Below are positions 1-7,171 of a stretch of DNA of 11,355 nt, one piece after another (position 1 is the first letter of the stretch; every line of letters starts with the position of its first letter). The position numbers were made by a program, and so were the translations under genes. The stretch spans positions 2,644,358 to 2,655,712 of the forward strand of contig CP070752.1 in NCBI GenBank assembly GCA_020348625.1. Reading direction: 5' to 3'. The notes beneath the pieces were generated by a model that was not told the origin of the DNA, ran no database searches, and saw only the letters and a program-made list of their open reading frames with translations. The stretch is from Deltaproteobacteria bacterium. GTDB lineage: Bacteria; Desulfobacterota; DSM-4660; Desulfatiglandales; B25-G16.

Positions 1-467
1 GTTCCAAAGTTGATATCTACGATATCCATATTCACCGATACGGTGAACTTCTCAGCGTGCTTCCTGAAAGGCCACACACCCTTTCTCGCAGTTGTAATCT
101 CAACGGGGGTTACGGTGGTAAAGACAACGGCATTAATGCCGGACTCGGTGGCTCTGTTCATGAGTTCTTGTTCAAGGGGCTTGCCTAGCTTAAAGCTGTA
201 CGAATGCGTTGTGTCGTCTTGTCGCTGAATGATGAAAAAGCCTGTTTTACGCAGATTCTTGCTGAGCTCTTCGCTGACTGTGTTCACAAGCCCACCTGAA
301 GACACTCCGCTCAGATTCGCGGTCGGCATCACCATAACCCGCTTCTTTGGCCAAACAGTATTGTTAATCGCCTGCGACACCAACGAGCGCCCGGTTCCAC
401 ATCCAACGATGAACGGAATGCATAACAGGGCAATTGCCCAGATAAGAAGATGTAATTCTTTTTTCAT
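1..467 (-). CDS. putative lipoprotein, 3' end cut by the window edge
   Basis: Reading leftwards from the ATG at 467-465, a frame stays open for 155 codons to the window edge, so the C-terminus is missing. The N-terminus is a classic lipoprotein signal: MKKELHLL, a hydrophobic stretch to about residue 22, then the lipobox I-V-G-C with the lipidated Cys at residue 23. A GGAG ribosome binding site (477-480) lies 9 nt upstream of the ATG. After the signal comes a beta-strand-like VMVMPTANLSG segment (about 43-53), then a helix and GFFIIQR. This resembles the start of CsgG/FlgO/LpoB-type lipoproteins, but the match is only by pattern and the function is not established. It lies 55 bp downstream of acyP on the same strand and may be co-transcribed. 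It is probably anchored in a membrane facing the periplasm. Confidence 0.7.
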   Translation of the reverse strand, partial: MKKELHLLIWAIALLCIPFIVGCGTGRSLVSQAINNTVWPKKRVMVMPTANLSGVSSGGLVNTVSEELSKNLRKTGFFIIQRQDDTTHSYSFKLGKPLEQELMNRATESGINAVVFTTVTPVEITTARKGVWPFRKHAEKFTVSVNMDIVDINFG

Positions 468-522
468 TAAGAGTATCTCCGGATGTACTGTTGTTGTTCC
501 CCGTACGGTTTCCTTGTTCGAA

Positions 523-801
523 CTAAAAGACGATACGGAAGGAGTCGAACTCACCGGTGAAGTCCTCTTCGAACTCACGGACTCCTGTTACCCTGGCCGC
601 AGGAGGGCCGTGATGGCACCAGGTTACGAGGGCTTTCACCCTTTCTCTGGGGCCCTCAGCAACAACCTCAACGGCTCCGTCAAACCGGTTTTTTACCCAG
701 CCGCTGAGCCCCAGTCTGACGGCTTCCTGCCTGGTTGAATCCCGAAACCAGACGCCCTGAACCCTTCCTTCAATGATGAGGTGAGCCCTGGTGTTATCCA
801 T
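523..801 (-). CDS. acyP: acylphosphatase
   Basis: This 92-residue protein has the normal length for the small acylphosphatase family, which hydrolyses carboxyl-phosphate bonds such as those in acetyl phosphate or 1,3-bisphosphoglycerate. The signature VQGVWFR (residues 14-20) is present with the phosphate-binding Arg at 20. The second motif GWVKNRFDGAVEV (34-46) supplies the catalytic Asn at 38. The later HGPPAARV segment fits the conserved C-terminal half. The ATG at 801-799 has an AAGGAT-like ribosome binding site about 9 nt upstream. It is cytoplasmic, with no signal peptide. The phosphorylase gene ends 144 bp upstream on the same strand, and the lipoprotein gene follows after 55 bp. No convincing promoter was found in 802-945, although TATTAT hexamers occur there on the minus strand. 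Confidence 0.93.
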   Translation of the reverse strand: MDNTRAHLIIEGRVQGVWFRDSTRQEAVRLGLSGWVKNRFDGAVEVVAEGPRERVKALVTWCHHGPPAARVTGVREFEEDFTGEFDSFRIVF

Positions 802-945
802 TTTGTTTATCCTTGACTACAGTTGAGAATAATAACGCGTGATTTGGCTTTCATCCTATCCAATAATACCAAAATGACAGTGAAAACTTACACTACAGCC
901 GGCAGCAAATGACCCCAGGAAGATGATGTTATCCCCAAGATGAAC

Positions 946-1683
946 TCACCTGCCTGCCATACACACATCCAGCAACAGTCTTCCCGCCTCCTTGCACCTC
1001 TTGGTTAAGGCTTCCGATCCAACTCCGTGACGCCATCTGAGAGAGGCCAGTTCATCCGATACAATTAACAACCCAGCTAATTTCACCGACCGGTAGGCTG
1101 CTACGGTAATGAGGGCGGACATCTCCATCTCAACACCCAGAAAACCTCTTTTTCCATAGGCTATTATCTTTTCCTCCGTTTCACGGTAAATGGCATCCGT
1201 CGTCCAAACAGGCCCCTTGGTAAAGGGCATGCGGGCTCTCACAAGGGCATTCTCGATCCGTTCAGTAAGCAGTGGGCTTGTCTGTCTGTTTTCCTCAGTC
1301 ACCTGATAATGGGCAGAGGTTCCTTCCTCGCACAAGGCAGTTGTGGGAATGACGAGGCTACCGATTTTGATAGACGGCTGTAGGGAACCGCACCAACCCA
1401 AGACCCAGATCCTCTCTGTGCCCAACGCAATGAGTTTCTCTAACACCATCACCGACTGGGGCGCTCCCAGCAGGGGCCCTGCCAGCGCAACAAGTGCGTT
1501 TCCCTCCCTTTTGCCGGTATAGAGCCTAAAGGGGCTCAACGATTTCAGGGTAACTCGCTCGGCCTGTGCCAAGCCAACCATATAGTCAAGATCCGAAGGG
1601 ATCGCAGCCATAATTGCGTCCGGGCCAATGATCGGTTCTCCTTTTTCCCTCCGAGGTCTAATTATTGCCGCGTCGCTGGTCAA
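946..1683 (-). CDS. nucleoside phosphorylase family protein (PNP/UDP type)
   Basis: This 245-residue protein belongs to the PNP_UDP_1 superfamily, which cleaves N-glycosidic bonds of nucleosides using phosphate or water. Recognisable blocks are VLGWCGSLQPSIKIGSLVIP (about 94-113, glycine-rich phosphate/ribose region), VWTTDAIYRET (159-169), GVEMEMSAL (183-191, the Glu-Met-Glu ribose-contacting motif) and VSDEL (208-212, with the usual base-contacting Asp). The exact substrate (uridine, purine or a hydrolase role) cannot be read from sequence. The start is TTG (1683-1681), supported by an AAAGGA ribosome binding site about 6-7 nt upstream. It is divergent from ffh across a 205-bp intergenic region. 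A cytoplasmic purine or pyrimidine salvage role is inferred from the family. Confidence 0.85.
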   Translation of the reverse strand: MTSDAAIIRPRREKGEPIIGPDAIMAAIPSDLDYMVGLAQAERVTLKSLSPFRLYTGKREGNALVALAGPLLGAPQSVMVLEKLIALGTERIWVLGWCGSLQPSIKIGSLVIPTTALCEEGTSAHYQVTEENRQTSPLLTERIENALVRARMPFTKGPVWTTDAIYRETEEKIIAYGKRGFLGVEMEMSALITVAAYRSVKLAGLLIVSDELASLRWRHGVGSEALTKRCKEAGRLLLDVCMAGR

Positions 1684-1714
1684 TAAATTTCCTTTCGGCT
1701 TATGAAACCCCGCA

Positions 1715-1744
1715 ATTTTAAAACCAATCCCGGGGAAAATGCAA
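1715..1744 (-). promoter_or_regulatory. candidate promoter for the nucleoside phosphorylase gene
   Basis: On the minus strand, TTGCAT (1744-1739) and TAAAAT (1720-1715) are separated by 18 bp, about 30 bp upstream of the TTG start. The -10 matches consensus at 5 of 6 positions and the -35 at only 3 of 6, so this is a plausible but unproven sigma-70-type promoter. Confidence 0.35.
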
Positions 1745-1760
1745 CCGGAAACCTTTCTTT

Positions 1761-1775
1761 CTGAACCCAGTTCAG
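1761..1775. promoter_or_regulatory. perfect dyad in the divergent intergenic region, possible operator
   Basis: CTGAACCCAGTTCAG consists of 6-bp arms CTGAAC and GTTCAG around a 3-bp centre. It sits between the divergent phosphorylase and ffh genes, just upstream of the candidate minus-strand promoter. The form suits a dimeric regulator, but no regulator gene lies in the window and a single copy may be chance. Confidence 0.3.
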
Positions 1776-1832
1776 TCAGGGATTGCAGTTCTAGCTCTGC
1801 GGTCGTGAATCATTGAGCGCCAAAGGATTTTA

Positions 1833-1861
1833 TTGACATAAATCCGGAAAAGGAATAAAAA
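1833..1861 (+). promoter_or_regulatory. candidate promoter for the ffh-led cluster
   Basis: A perfect TTGACA (1833-1838) is followed after 17 bp by TAAAAA (1856-1861, 4 of 6). The predicted start of transcription lies about 20 bp before the ffh ATG. It is the best sigma-70-like match in the intergenic region and would drive ffh and probably the genes downstream. Confidence 0.5.
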
Positions 1862-1888
1862 AATCAGTTAAACTTAAGATTCCGACCT

Positions 1889-3220
1889 ATGTTCGAGTTA
1901 TTAACGGAAAAATTGAGTCGCATCTTCAAGGAATTGCGGGGCCGCGGTAGGTTGAGCGAGAAGGATATCGAAGCCGCTCTCAAAGGCATCCGACTTGCGC
2001 TTCTCGAGGCAGATGTAAACTATAAGGTTGTTAAGAATTTTCTTGAAGAAATCAGGCAGCGTGCCCTCGGTCAGGATGTAATGGAAAGCCTTACCCCTGG
2101 TCAACAGGTAATTAAGATCGTCAATGAAGAGCTCATCAAGCTCATGGGTGAGGGCAGGAGCGATCTTGAGCTTGAAGGCAAAAAACCGCTGAGCATAATG
2201 CTCGTTGGCCTGCAAGGCTCCGGTAAGACGACAACCGCTGGTAAGGTGGCAATTCAACTCAGAAAGCAAGGATACCATCCTTACCTGGTGCCGGTTGACA
2301 TTAACAGGCCGGCTGCCGTAGATCAGCTCTCGAAAATTGGCGATGAGATCGGCATACCGGTTCATCCCTCAGATACTGAACGAGGGGCTGAAGCTATCTG
2401 TCTGAGCGCGCTCAAAAGGGCATCGGAGGTTGGAGCAGACCTGTTGATTATTGATACCGCCGGAAGGCTCCATATCGATGAGGAGTTGATGGAAGAGCTC
2501 TCACGGATGAAGGATGTGATCAAACCATCGGAGATCCTCTTGGTTGCCGATTCAATGACCGGCCAAGACGCTGTGAGCTTGGCCAAGAGATTTGATGAGG
2601 CTCTCGATATTACCGGCGTTATTCTGTCGAAGATGGAAGGGGATGCCAGAGGGGGAGCGGCCCTCTCCATAATGGCGGTTACCGGTAAGCCGATCAAATA
2701 TGTCGGTGTCGGTGAAAAGCTCGATGCATTGGAGCCTTTTTACCCAGACAGGATGTCTTCACGGATCCTGGGAATGGGTGATATCCTTTCCTTGATTGAC
2801 AAAGCGCAGGCTGAATTTGATCAAAAGGAGGCCATGGAACTTGCCGAGAAGATCAGGAAGGCTGAGTTTGATCTGGAGGACTTCAAGAAGCAGCTTGTGG
2901 CGATCAAGAGGATGGGATCACTGGAGCAGGTGCTTGGGATGATGCCGGGTATCGGGCAGATGATGAAGCTGGGAAAAGTTCACACCGACAAAAAGGAGCT
3001 GATCAAGTCCGAGGCCATAATAGACTCCATGACCCCGGAAGAGAGAATGGATTACCGTATAATAAGTGGCAGCAGGCGAAAGAGGATCGCACGAGGAAGT
3101 GGAACGAGCGTTGAGGATGTTAATCGGCTCCTCAAGAACTTCGCACAAACTAAGAGTATGTTAAAGAAATTGAAGCGAGGCAGCGTAAGAGACCTCTCTT
3201 CTTTGGTGAACATCAGGTGA
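1889..3220 (+). CDS. ffh: signal recognition particle GTPase Ffh (SRP54)
   Basis: Ffh binds 4.5S RNA and signal sequences of nascent membrane proteins and delivers ribosomes to FtsY at the inner membrane. At 443 residues it has the full N-G-M architecture. The N domain covers about 1-95. The GTPase has G1 GLQGSGKT (107-114), the insertion-box segment VDINRPAAVDQL (136-147), DTAGR (189-193) and DARGG (252-256). The M domain runs from about 310, with RMGSLEQVLGMMPG (341-354) and the RNA-binding SRRKRIARGSGTS (395-407). One oddity is the guanine-specificity G4 motif: it reads SKME (247-250) where TKxD is usual, so Asp is replaced by Glu. The M domain is less Met-rich at its C-terminus than many homologues. 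The ATG at 1889 has no clear Shine-Dalgarno sequence. It heads the translation cluster, with rpsP following after 101 bp. Confidence 0.97.
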   Translation: MFELLTEKLSRIFKELRGRGRLSEKDIEAALKGIRLALLEADVNYKVVKNFLEEIRQRALGQDVMESLTPGQQVIKIVNEELIKLMGEGRSDLELEGKKPLSIMLVGLQGSGKTTTAGKVAIQLRKQGYHPYLVPVDINRPAAVDQLSKIGDEIGIPVHPSDTERGAEAICLSALKRASEVGADLLIIDTAGRLHIDEELMEELSRMKDVIKPSEILLVADSMTGQDAVSLAKRFDEALDITGVILSKMEGDARGGAALSIMAVTGKPIKYVGVGEKLDALEPFYPDRMSSRILGMGDILSLIDKAQAEFDQKEAMELAEKIRKAEFDLEDFKKQLVAIKRMGSLEQVLGMMPGIGQMMKLGKVHTDKKELIKSEAIIDSMTPEERMDYRIISGSRRKRIARGSGTSVEDVNRLLKNFAQTKSMLKKLKRGSVRDLSSLVNIR

Positions 3221-3257
3221 AGCTTCCCCGCTTTGAAGAGCAAGGCATTCTTTCACA

Positions 3258-3286
3258 TTGCACCGTAAACAATTTTGCCGTATGAT
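3258..3286 (+). promoter_or_regulatory. candidate internal promoter before rpsP
   Basis: TTGCAC (3258-3263, 3 of 6) and TATGAT (3281-3286, 5 of 6) are spaced by 17 bp in the 101-bp gap between ffh and rpsP. It ends 35 bp before the S16 start. It could let the ribosomal-protein genes be expressed separately from ffh. No terminator for ffh is visible in this gap. Confidence 0.4.
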
Positions 3287-3321
3287 GAGACGCTAACCTA
3301 AAGGGGGTGAGAATTGCAGAT

Positions 3322-3585
3322 ATGTCGGTGAAAATACGACTAACCAGGAAAGGGGCAAAAAAGAGACCGTTTTACCGTATTGTGGCCGCCGATTCTGAGG
3401 CACCAAGGGATGGTAGGTTTCTTGAGGTAGTGGGCCATTACAATCCACTGACAGACCCGGCCCAAATAACAGTTGATGAAGAAAAGCTCAACAAGTGGGT
3501 TGAGAGAGGCGCAAAGATTTCTGAGACGGTGAGGTCTCTTTTGCGGAAGAAGGGGGTATCCGAGGCATCTTCGAACACAAGCTAA
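3322..3585 (+). CDS. rpsP: 30S ribosomal protein S16
   Basis: S16 is a 16S rRNA-binding protein needed for assembly of the 30S body. The product is 87 residues and begins [21 protein letters not shown], the invariant family N-terminus, followed by [20 protein letters not shown]. An in-frame GTG at 3307 would add five residues, but it lies inside the AAGGGGGTGAG ribosome binding site, so the ATG at 3322 is preferred. The spacing is a little long at about 11 nt. Its place next to khpA, rimM and trmD is the common bacterial arrangement. Confidence 0.95.
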   Translation: MSVKIRLTRKGAKKRPFYRIVAADSEAPRDGRFLEVVGHYNPLTDPAQITVDEEKLNKWVERGAKISETVRSLLRKKGVSEASSNTS

Positions 3586-3625
3586 CGGTGTTTAATCAGA
3601 AATCGAGGTGAGGGGAATGATCGAG

Positions 3626-3856
3626 ATGAAAGACCTGATTGAATACATCGCAAAGGTTCTTGTGGATAATCCTGATGAGGTGAGAGTGACTGAACTTGAA
3701 GGGAGGCAGACCTCTGTTATCGAACTGAGGGTCGCCAAAGAGGACTTGGGCAAGGTAATCGGAAAGCAAGGAAGGACGGCCAGGGCTATGAGGACTATTC
3801 TTGGTGCTGCCTCAACCAAGATGAAAAAAAGATCTGTCCTGGAGATCTTGGAGTAG
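3626..3856 (+). CDS. khpA: KH-domain RNA-binding protein KhpA (YlqC family)
   Basis: This is a single KH domain of 76 residues starting [16 protein letters not shown], with the KH GxxG loop within [16 protein letters not shown] (41-56). KhpA-type proteins bind RNA broadly, commonly as a partner of KhpB, and the gene lies between rpsP and rimM in many bacteria. Two start codons are credible. ATG 3626 matches the usual N-terminus and has AGGGG about 10 nt upstream. ATG 3617 adds three residues (MIE) and has GAGG about 8 nt upstream. The stop TAG at 3854-3856 directly abuts the rimM TTG, implying translational coupling. Confidence 0.9.
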   Translation: MKDLIEYIAKVLVDNPDEVRVTELEGRQTSVIELRVAKEDLGKVIGKQGRTARAMRTILGAASTKMKKRSVLEILE

Positions 3857-4387
3857 TTGAGCAAGAGAGAACGTAAAGATCTCATTGTAATAGGGCACGT
3901 TATTCGTCCGCACGGTGTAACCGGTCTACTTAGGATCGTTTCTTACGCTGAGTCCAGAGAAACATTCCTCGAGGCCGGTTCTGTGTTTCTGAGGACGGAT
4001 AAAAACGAGCTGCATGAAAAGGCGGTTGATTCCATACAGCCACATCGATCATTCTTTCACTTGCGTCTGTCAGGATTGGATTCGGCGGAGCAGGCAGAGG
4101 CTTATAGGGGAGCTGAGATACTGATACCAAAGGATTCTCTGAAAAGAGAGGACGAGGATGAGTTTTTCTGGCATGAGCTTTTGGGCATGGAGGTGTATCT
4201 GACCACCGGTGAATATCTCGGGGTCGTCAGAGAGATCTTTCCCACGGGGAGCAATGACGTGTACGTGGTGGAGCATGAGGGCAAAGAGTTTTTGATCCCA
4301 GCTATTCACCAGGTTGTTAGGGAAATGGACGTATCCCAGAGAAGAATGATCATTTCGCCGATGAAGGGCTTGTTGGATTTGCCATGA
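3857..4387 (+). CDS. rimM: ribosome maturation factor RimM
   Basis: RimM assists maturation of the 30S head near S19. The protein is 176 residues, normal for the family. The N-terminal RimM domain starts with VIGHVIRPHGVTGLLRIVSY (residues 11-30). The C-terminal PRC-barrel carries EFFWHELLGMEVYLTTGEYLG, then TGSNDVYVVEHEGKEFLIPAI, and ends MKGLLDLP. The start is TTG at 3857, the first possible start after an in-frame stop at 3854. It follows the khpA stop with zero spacing, so it probably depends on coupling, since GGAG at 3850-3853 is only 3 nt away. Its last codons overlap trmD by ATGA. Confidence 0.94.
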   Translation: MSKRERKDLIVIGHVIRPHGVTGLLRIVSYAESRETFLEAGSVFLRTDKNELHEKAVDSIQPHRSFFHLRLSGLDSAEQAEAYRGAEILIPKDSLKREDEDEFFWHELLGMEVYLTTGEYLGVVREIFPTGSNDVYVVEHEGKEFLIPAIHQVVREMDVSQRRMIISPMKGLLDLP

Positions 4388-5157
4388 GATTCGATATCCT
4401 TTCTATATTCCCGGAGATCTTTGGCTCCCTCATCAATTATGGAATCATAGGTCGAGCCGTTAAGGGTGGTAGAGTTGAGATAAATGTGGTGAACATCAGG
4501 GATTATGCTGAGGGGCCTCATCTGATGACCGATGATCGTCCTTTCGGCGGGGGTGACGGCATGGTTATGAAGCCCGAGCCAATTGTCAGAGCCCTGGAAT
4601 CGGTTCCCAAAGCAACGGAGGAGAGAAAGATTATCTTGCTGACGCCTCAGGGTGAACCATTTAACCAGGCATTAGCTCGGAGCCTGGCTACGCTTGAGCA
4701 AATAATCCTTGTGTGTGGAAGATATGAGGGGGTAGATGAAAGGGTTAGATCCAATTATGTAGATGCCGAGCTATCCATTGGTGACTACATCCTTACAGGA
4801 GGCGAACTGCCCGCCATGGTTGTTGTGGATGCTGTAAGCCGCCTGATTCCCGGAGTACTCGGGGGAGCGACATCGAATCTTGAGGAATCCTTTGAGGATT
4901 GCTTTCTTGAATATCCGCACTACACGAGACCCCGGCTCTTTCAAGGCCATGAGGTGCCAGCGGTTTTACTCTCTGGTGATCACGGGAAGATCGAGACCTG
5001 GAGGAGAATTCAGTCTCTGAAAAGAACGTTGAAAAGAAGACCGGATCTTCTCGAAAAGGCCCATCTCAGCGAAACGGATAAAGGCATACTGGAGGAGTTA
5101 AAGCGAGAACAGGATGAATCCTCGGACCTTGACAGCCAGAAGCCCGATACCGATTAG
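4384..5157 (+). CDS. trmD: tRNA (guanine-37-N1)-methyltransferase TrmD
   Basis: TrmD methylates N1 of G37 next to the anticodon using S-adenosylmethionine, preventing +1 frameshifts. The 257-residue protein has the SPOUT trefoil-knot motifs: DDRPFGGGDGMVM (50-62), LLTPQG (85-90), LVCGRYEGVDERV (109-121) and SIGDYILTGGELPAM (131-145). These are followed by Arg 153 and Asp 172 in ESFED, the expected positions of the catalytic Arg and Asp, and by YPHYTRP (177-183). The ATG overlaps the rimM stop as ATGA. The last 20 residues are a charged, probably disordered tail. A second SPOUT enzyme follows after 50 bp. Confidence 0.96.
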   Translation: MRFDILSIFPEIFGSLINYGIIGRAVKGGRVEINVVNIRDYAEGPHLMTDDRPFGGGDGMVMKPEPIVRALESVPKATEERKIILLTPQGEPFNQALARSLATLEQIILVCGRYEGVDERVRSNYVDAELSIGDYILTGGELPAMVVVDAVSRLIPGVLGGATSNLEESFEDCFLEYPHYTRPRLFQGHEVPAVLLSGDHGKIETWRRIQSLKRTLKRRPDLLEKAHLSETDKGILEELKREQDESSDLDSQKPDTD

Positions 5158-5171
5158 TGCGGGAGGAGATC

Positions 5172-5211
5172 GCATAATACTGAAGGATCAACCGTGACGG
5201 TGCGATTATGC
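5172..5211 (+). promoter_or_regulatory. inverted repeat covering a start codon
   Basis: GCATAAT (5172-5178) is complementary to ATTATGC (5205-5211), which contains the ATG of the PF09936 methyltransferase gene. A second dyad, ACCGT-G-ACGGT (5191-5201), lies between the arms. The folded mRNA could hide the start codon. A 7-bp A/T-rich stem over a 26-nt interval is weak by itself, so regulation is only a possibility. Confidence 0.25.
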
Positions 5212-5795
5212 CCTTTTATATTGGACTCCTTCATTACCCCGTCTATAACAAGAGACGAGAGATTATTGCCTCAGCAATAACTAATCTAGATCTCCATGAC
5301 CTGGCGAGATTGGCCAAAACTTACGGGGCTCGAAGGTTTTATGTAATTAATCCGCTTGTTGATCAGCAGGCCCTTGCCAAACGTATTTGTGAACATTGGG
5401 TTAGTGGTTACGGAGCTCGCTATAACAGTGACAGGCAAGAGGCCATGTCGTTGATCTCGGTTGTCTCAACTCTGGAGGAGGCTGTGGCAGAGATTGAAAA
5501 GACAGAAGGCCAACTGCCAGCCCTCATGGTAACCGATGCACGGAAGAATAGAGGCGAGAGAATTACGTATGATGTAGCACGGGAGATAGTTGCTTCGCAT
5601 AAGACAATAATGGTATTATTCGGTACGGCGTGGGGTATTGCAGATGAACTTCTGAAAAGGGCAGATTATGTTTTGGCGCCCATTCTGGGAGTATCCCGCT
5701 ATAATCACCTTTCGGTGAGGGGGGCCGCAGCCATAACCTTGGATCGCTTGTTTTCCCGCGTTGCAGAGCCTCGGCGTGGAATGTATTTTGAGTAA
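5208..5795 (+). CDS. SPOUT-fold RNA methyltransferase of the PF09936 / TM1570 type
   Basis: The 195-residue protein matches the SAM-dependent RNA methyltransferase family typified by Thermotoga maritima TM1570, whose gene also lies beside trmD. The N-terminus [20 protein letters not shown] with [15 protein letters not shown] (26-40) is characteristic. The knot region holds LFGTAWGI (137-144), [20 protein letters not shown] (156-175) and ITLDRL. The target nucleotide is not known to me. The ATG at 5208 is chosen because family members begin just before [11 protein letters not shown]. It has no strong Shine-Dalgarno sequence, and its start codon falls in one arm of a 7-bp inverted repeat. The rplS gene follows after 14 bp. 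Confidence 0.87.
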   Translation: MPFYIGLLHYPVYNKRREIIASAITNLDLHDLARLAKTYGARRFYVINPLVDQQALAKRICEHWVSGYGARYNSDRQEAMSLISVVSTLEEAVAEIEKTEGQLPALMVTDARKNRGERITYDVAREIVASHKTIMVLFGTAWGIADELLKRADYVLAPILGVSRYNHLSVRGAAAITLDRLFSRVAEPRRGMYFE

Positions 5796-5809
5796 AGGAG
5801 AGAAGTGCC

Positions 5810-6157
5810 ATGGAGCCGATAGAAATGGTAGAAAAAGAACAGATGAGGGTAGATCTCCCTCCCTTTCAAACAGGTGACACAGTCAAGGTGCACAGCCGCA
5901 TTACAGAGGGTGATAAAGAGCGGGTGCAGGTCTTTAAGGGGGTGGTTATCAGGAAGAGAAAGGGCAATACAGGGGCGACCTTTACCGTACGAAAGGTTTC
6001 ATATGGTGTAGGGGTCGAAAAGATCTTTCCCTTGCATTCTCCAACCATAGATAAGATAGAGGTTATTTCTAAAGGTAAGGTGCGAAGATCACGCCTGTAT
6101 TACTTACGCTCGTTAAAAGGCAAGGCAGCCAGGCTTAAGGAACGAAGAACCTCATAA
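5810..6157 (+). CDS. rplS: 50S ribosomal protein L19
   Basis: L19 sits at the 30S-50S interface of the large subunit. The 115-residue protein carries the family pattern in order: [64 protein letters not shown] and the basic C-terminus [20 protein letters not shown]. The ATG at 5810 has a strong AAAGGAG ribosome binding site (5794-5800) with 9-nt spacing, partly overlapping the stop codon of the upstream methyltransferase. The rnhB gene follows after 8 bp. Confidence 0.97.
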   Translation: MEPIEMVEKEQMRVDLPPFQTGDTVKVHSRITEGDKERVQVFKGVVIRKRKGNTGATFTVRKVSYGVGVEKIFPLHSPTIDKIEVISKGKVRRSRLYYLRSLKGKAARLKERRTS

Positions 6158-6165
6158 ACGGTTGC

Positions 6166-6762
6166 ATGAACAATCGCTTTTATGAATGTCAGGCCAAGGG
6201 TGCGGGCTATTCCACGATTGCCGGTGTTGATGAGGCAGGACGGGGCCCCTTAGCCGGGCCGGTTGTTGCTGCCGCCATTATCCTACATGAAGGTGCCGAG
6301 TTAGCGGGGGTAACCGATTCTAAGAGAATGTCGGAGAGGGCTCGTGAAGAGGCTTTTCCCCGTATTAAAGAAGCAGCCATCGGGTTTTCCCTGTCGGTGG
6401 TGAGTGCGGAAGAAATCGATCGCATCAATATCCTTCAGGCTTGCCGCAAGGCCATGAGGCAAGCGATCATAATGCTCGATCCCCAGCCGGATTTTCTCCT
6501 TATTGACGGAACCCATCCTGTCGACCTTCCCATTCACCAGAAATGTATTATCAAGGGCGATCAGCTCTCCCTCTCAATATCAGCGGCGTCAGTCCTAGCC
6601 AAGGTGTACCGCGACAGCATAATGCGCAGCTACCATACGCTCTTTCCCCAATATGGGTTTTCATCGAATAAAGGGTACGGCACGCAGGGCCATAGGGGAG
6701 CTCTCAAGCGGTGCGGTCCGTGTCGAATCCACAGGCTAACCTTTAGACGTGTTCTTGCATGA
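6166..6762 (+). CDS. rnhB: ribonuclease HII
   Basis: RNase HII removes ribonucleotides from DNA and cleaves RNA in RNA-DNA hybrids. The 198-residue protein has the N-terminal signature GVDEAGRGPLAGPVVAAA (20-37). The metal-binding DEDD set is Asp22, Glu23, Asp114 (LIDG) and Asp132 (KGDQLSLSISAASVLAK). The spacings 92 and 18 equal those of the E. coli enzyme (16/17, 108, 126), as I know them. The C-terminal YGFSSNKGYGTQGHRGAL region is also standard. No clear Shine-Dalgarno sequence precedes ATG 6166, and the 8-bp gap after rplS suggests coupling. The stop overlaps yraN by ATGA. Confidence 0.96.
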   Translation: MNNRFYECQAKGAGYSTIAGVDEAGRGPLAGPVVAAAIILHEGAELAGVTDSKRMSERAREEAFPRIKEAAIGFSLSVVSAEEIDRINILQACRKAMRQAIIMLDPQPDFLLIDGTHPVDLPIHQKCIIKGDQLSLSISAASVLAKVYRDSIMRSYHTLFPQYGFSSNKGYGTQGHRGALKRCGPCRIHRLTFRRVLA

Positions 6763-7127
6763 CAAAAGAGCGGTTAATCCTCGGACAGGTCGGCGAGGAT
6801 CTCGCACGAAAACGATTGAAGGACCTCGGATACCGGGTTCTCGAAACGAATTACCGATGCCACTTGGGCGAAATCGACCTCATTGCCCGCGATGGTGATA
6901 CGCTGGTCTTTGTGGAAATAAAGACACGCAGGAATCAGCCCTCCAGCTTTGCCAAAGAAGCTGTTCACAAGAGAAAGCAGGTCCAGCTTTCAAAGGTGGC
7001 CCTCGCATATATGAAACATAAAAGTCTCTGGGGCGCCAAGGCGCGTTTTGATGTGGTAGCCATAGGCATGAGTGACGGGAAACAGGAGGTTGAGGTCATA
7101 CGAGATGCATTTGAATTGGCTTACTGA
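6759..7127 (+). CDS. yraN: YraN family protein (UPF0102)
   Basis: This 122-residue protein is a UPF0102/YraN member, a family with a restriction-endonuclease-like fold and no firmly settled role. Visible motifs are GQVGEDLARKRLKDLGYRVLETNYRCHL at the N-terminus and GEIDLIARDGDTLVFVEIKTR (37-57). The pattern E38/D40 followed by E53-x-K55 matches a PD-(D/E)xK nuclease core. The ATG lies in the rnhB stop (ATGA overlap). The rnhB-yraN pairing is common and suggests a link to nucleic-acid processing, but this is contextual only. The rsmI gene starts 44 bp downstream. Confidence 0.92.
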   Translation: MTKERLILGQVGEDLARKRLKDLGYRVLETNYRCHLGEIDLIARDGDTLVFVEIKTRRNQPSSFAKEAVHKRKQVQLSKVALAYMKHKSLWGAKARFDVVAIGMSDGKQEVEVIRDAFELAY

Positions 7128-7171
7128 TCAGGAACGGGGCACCTGTCGGAGTACAGCATGGGAAACGGTGC

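Noticed and set aside
501..508. Palindrome CCGTACGG between acyP and the lipoprotein gene.
   Set aside because: At 8 bp and a single copy it is too short to call an operator or terminator.
10..738. Plus-strand open frames across 10-228 and 229-738.
   Set aside because: They lie antisense to the lipoprotein and acylphosphatase genes, which have signal, motif and ribosome-binding evidence; the plus-strand proteins have none.
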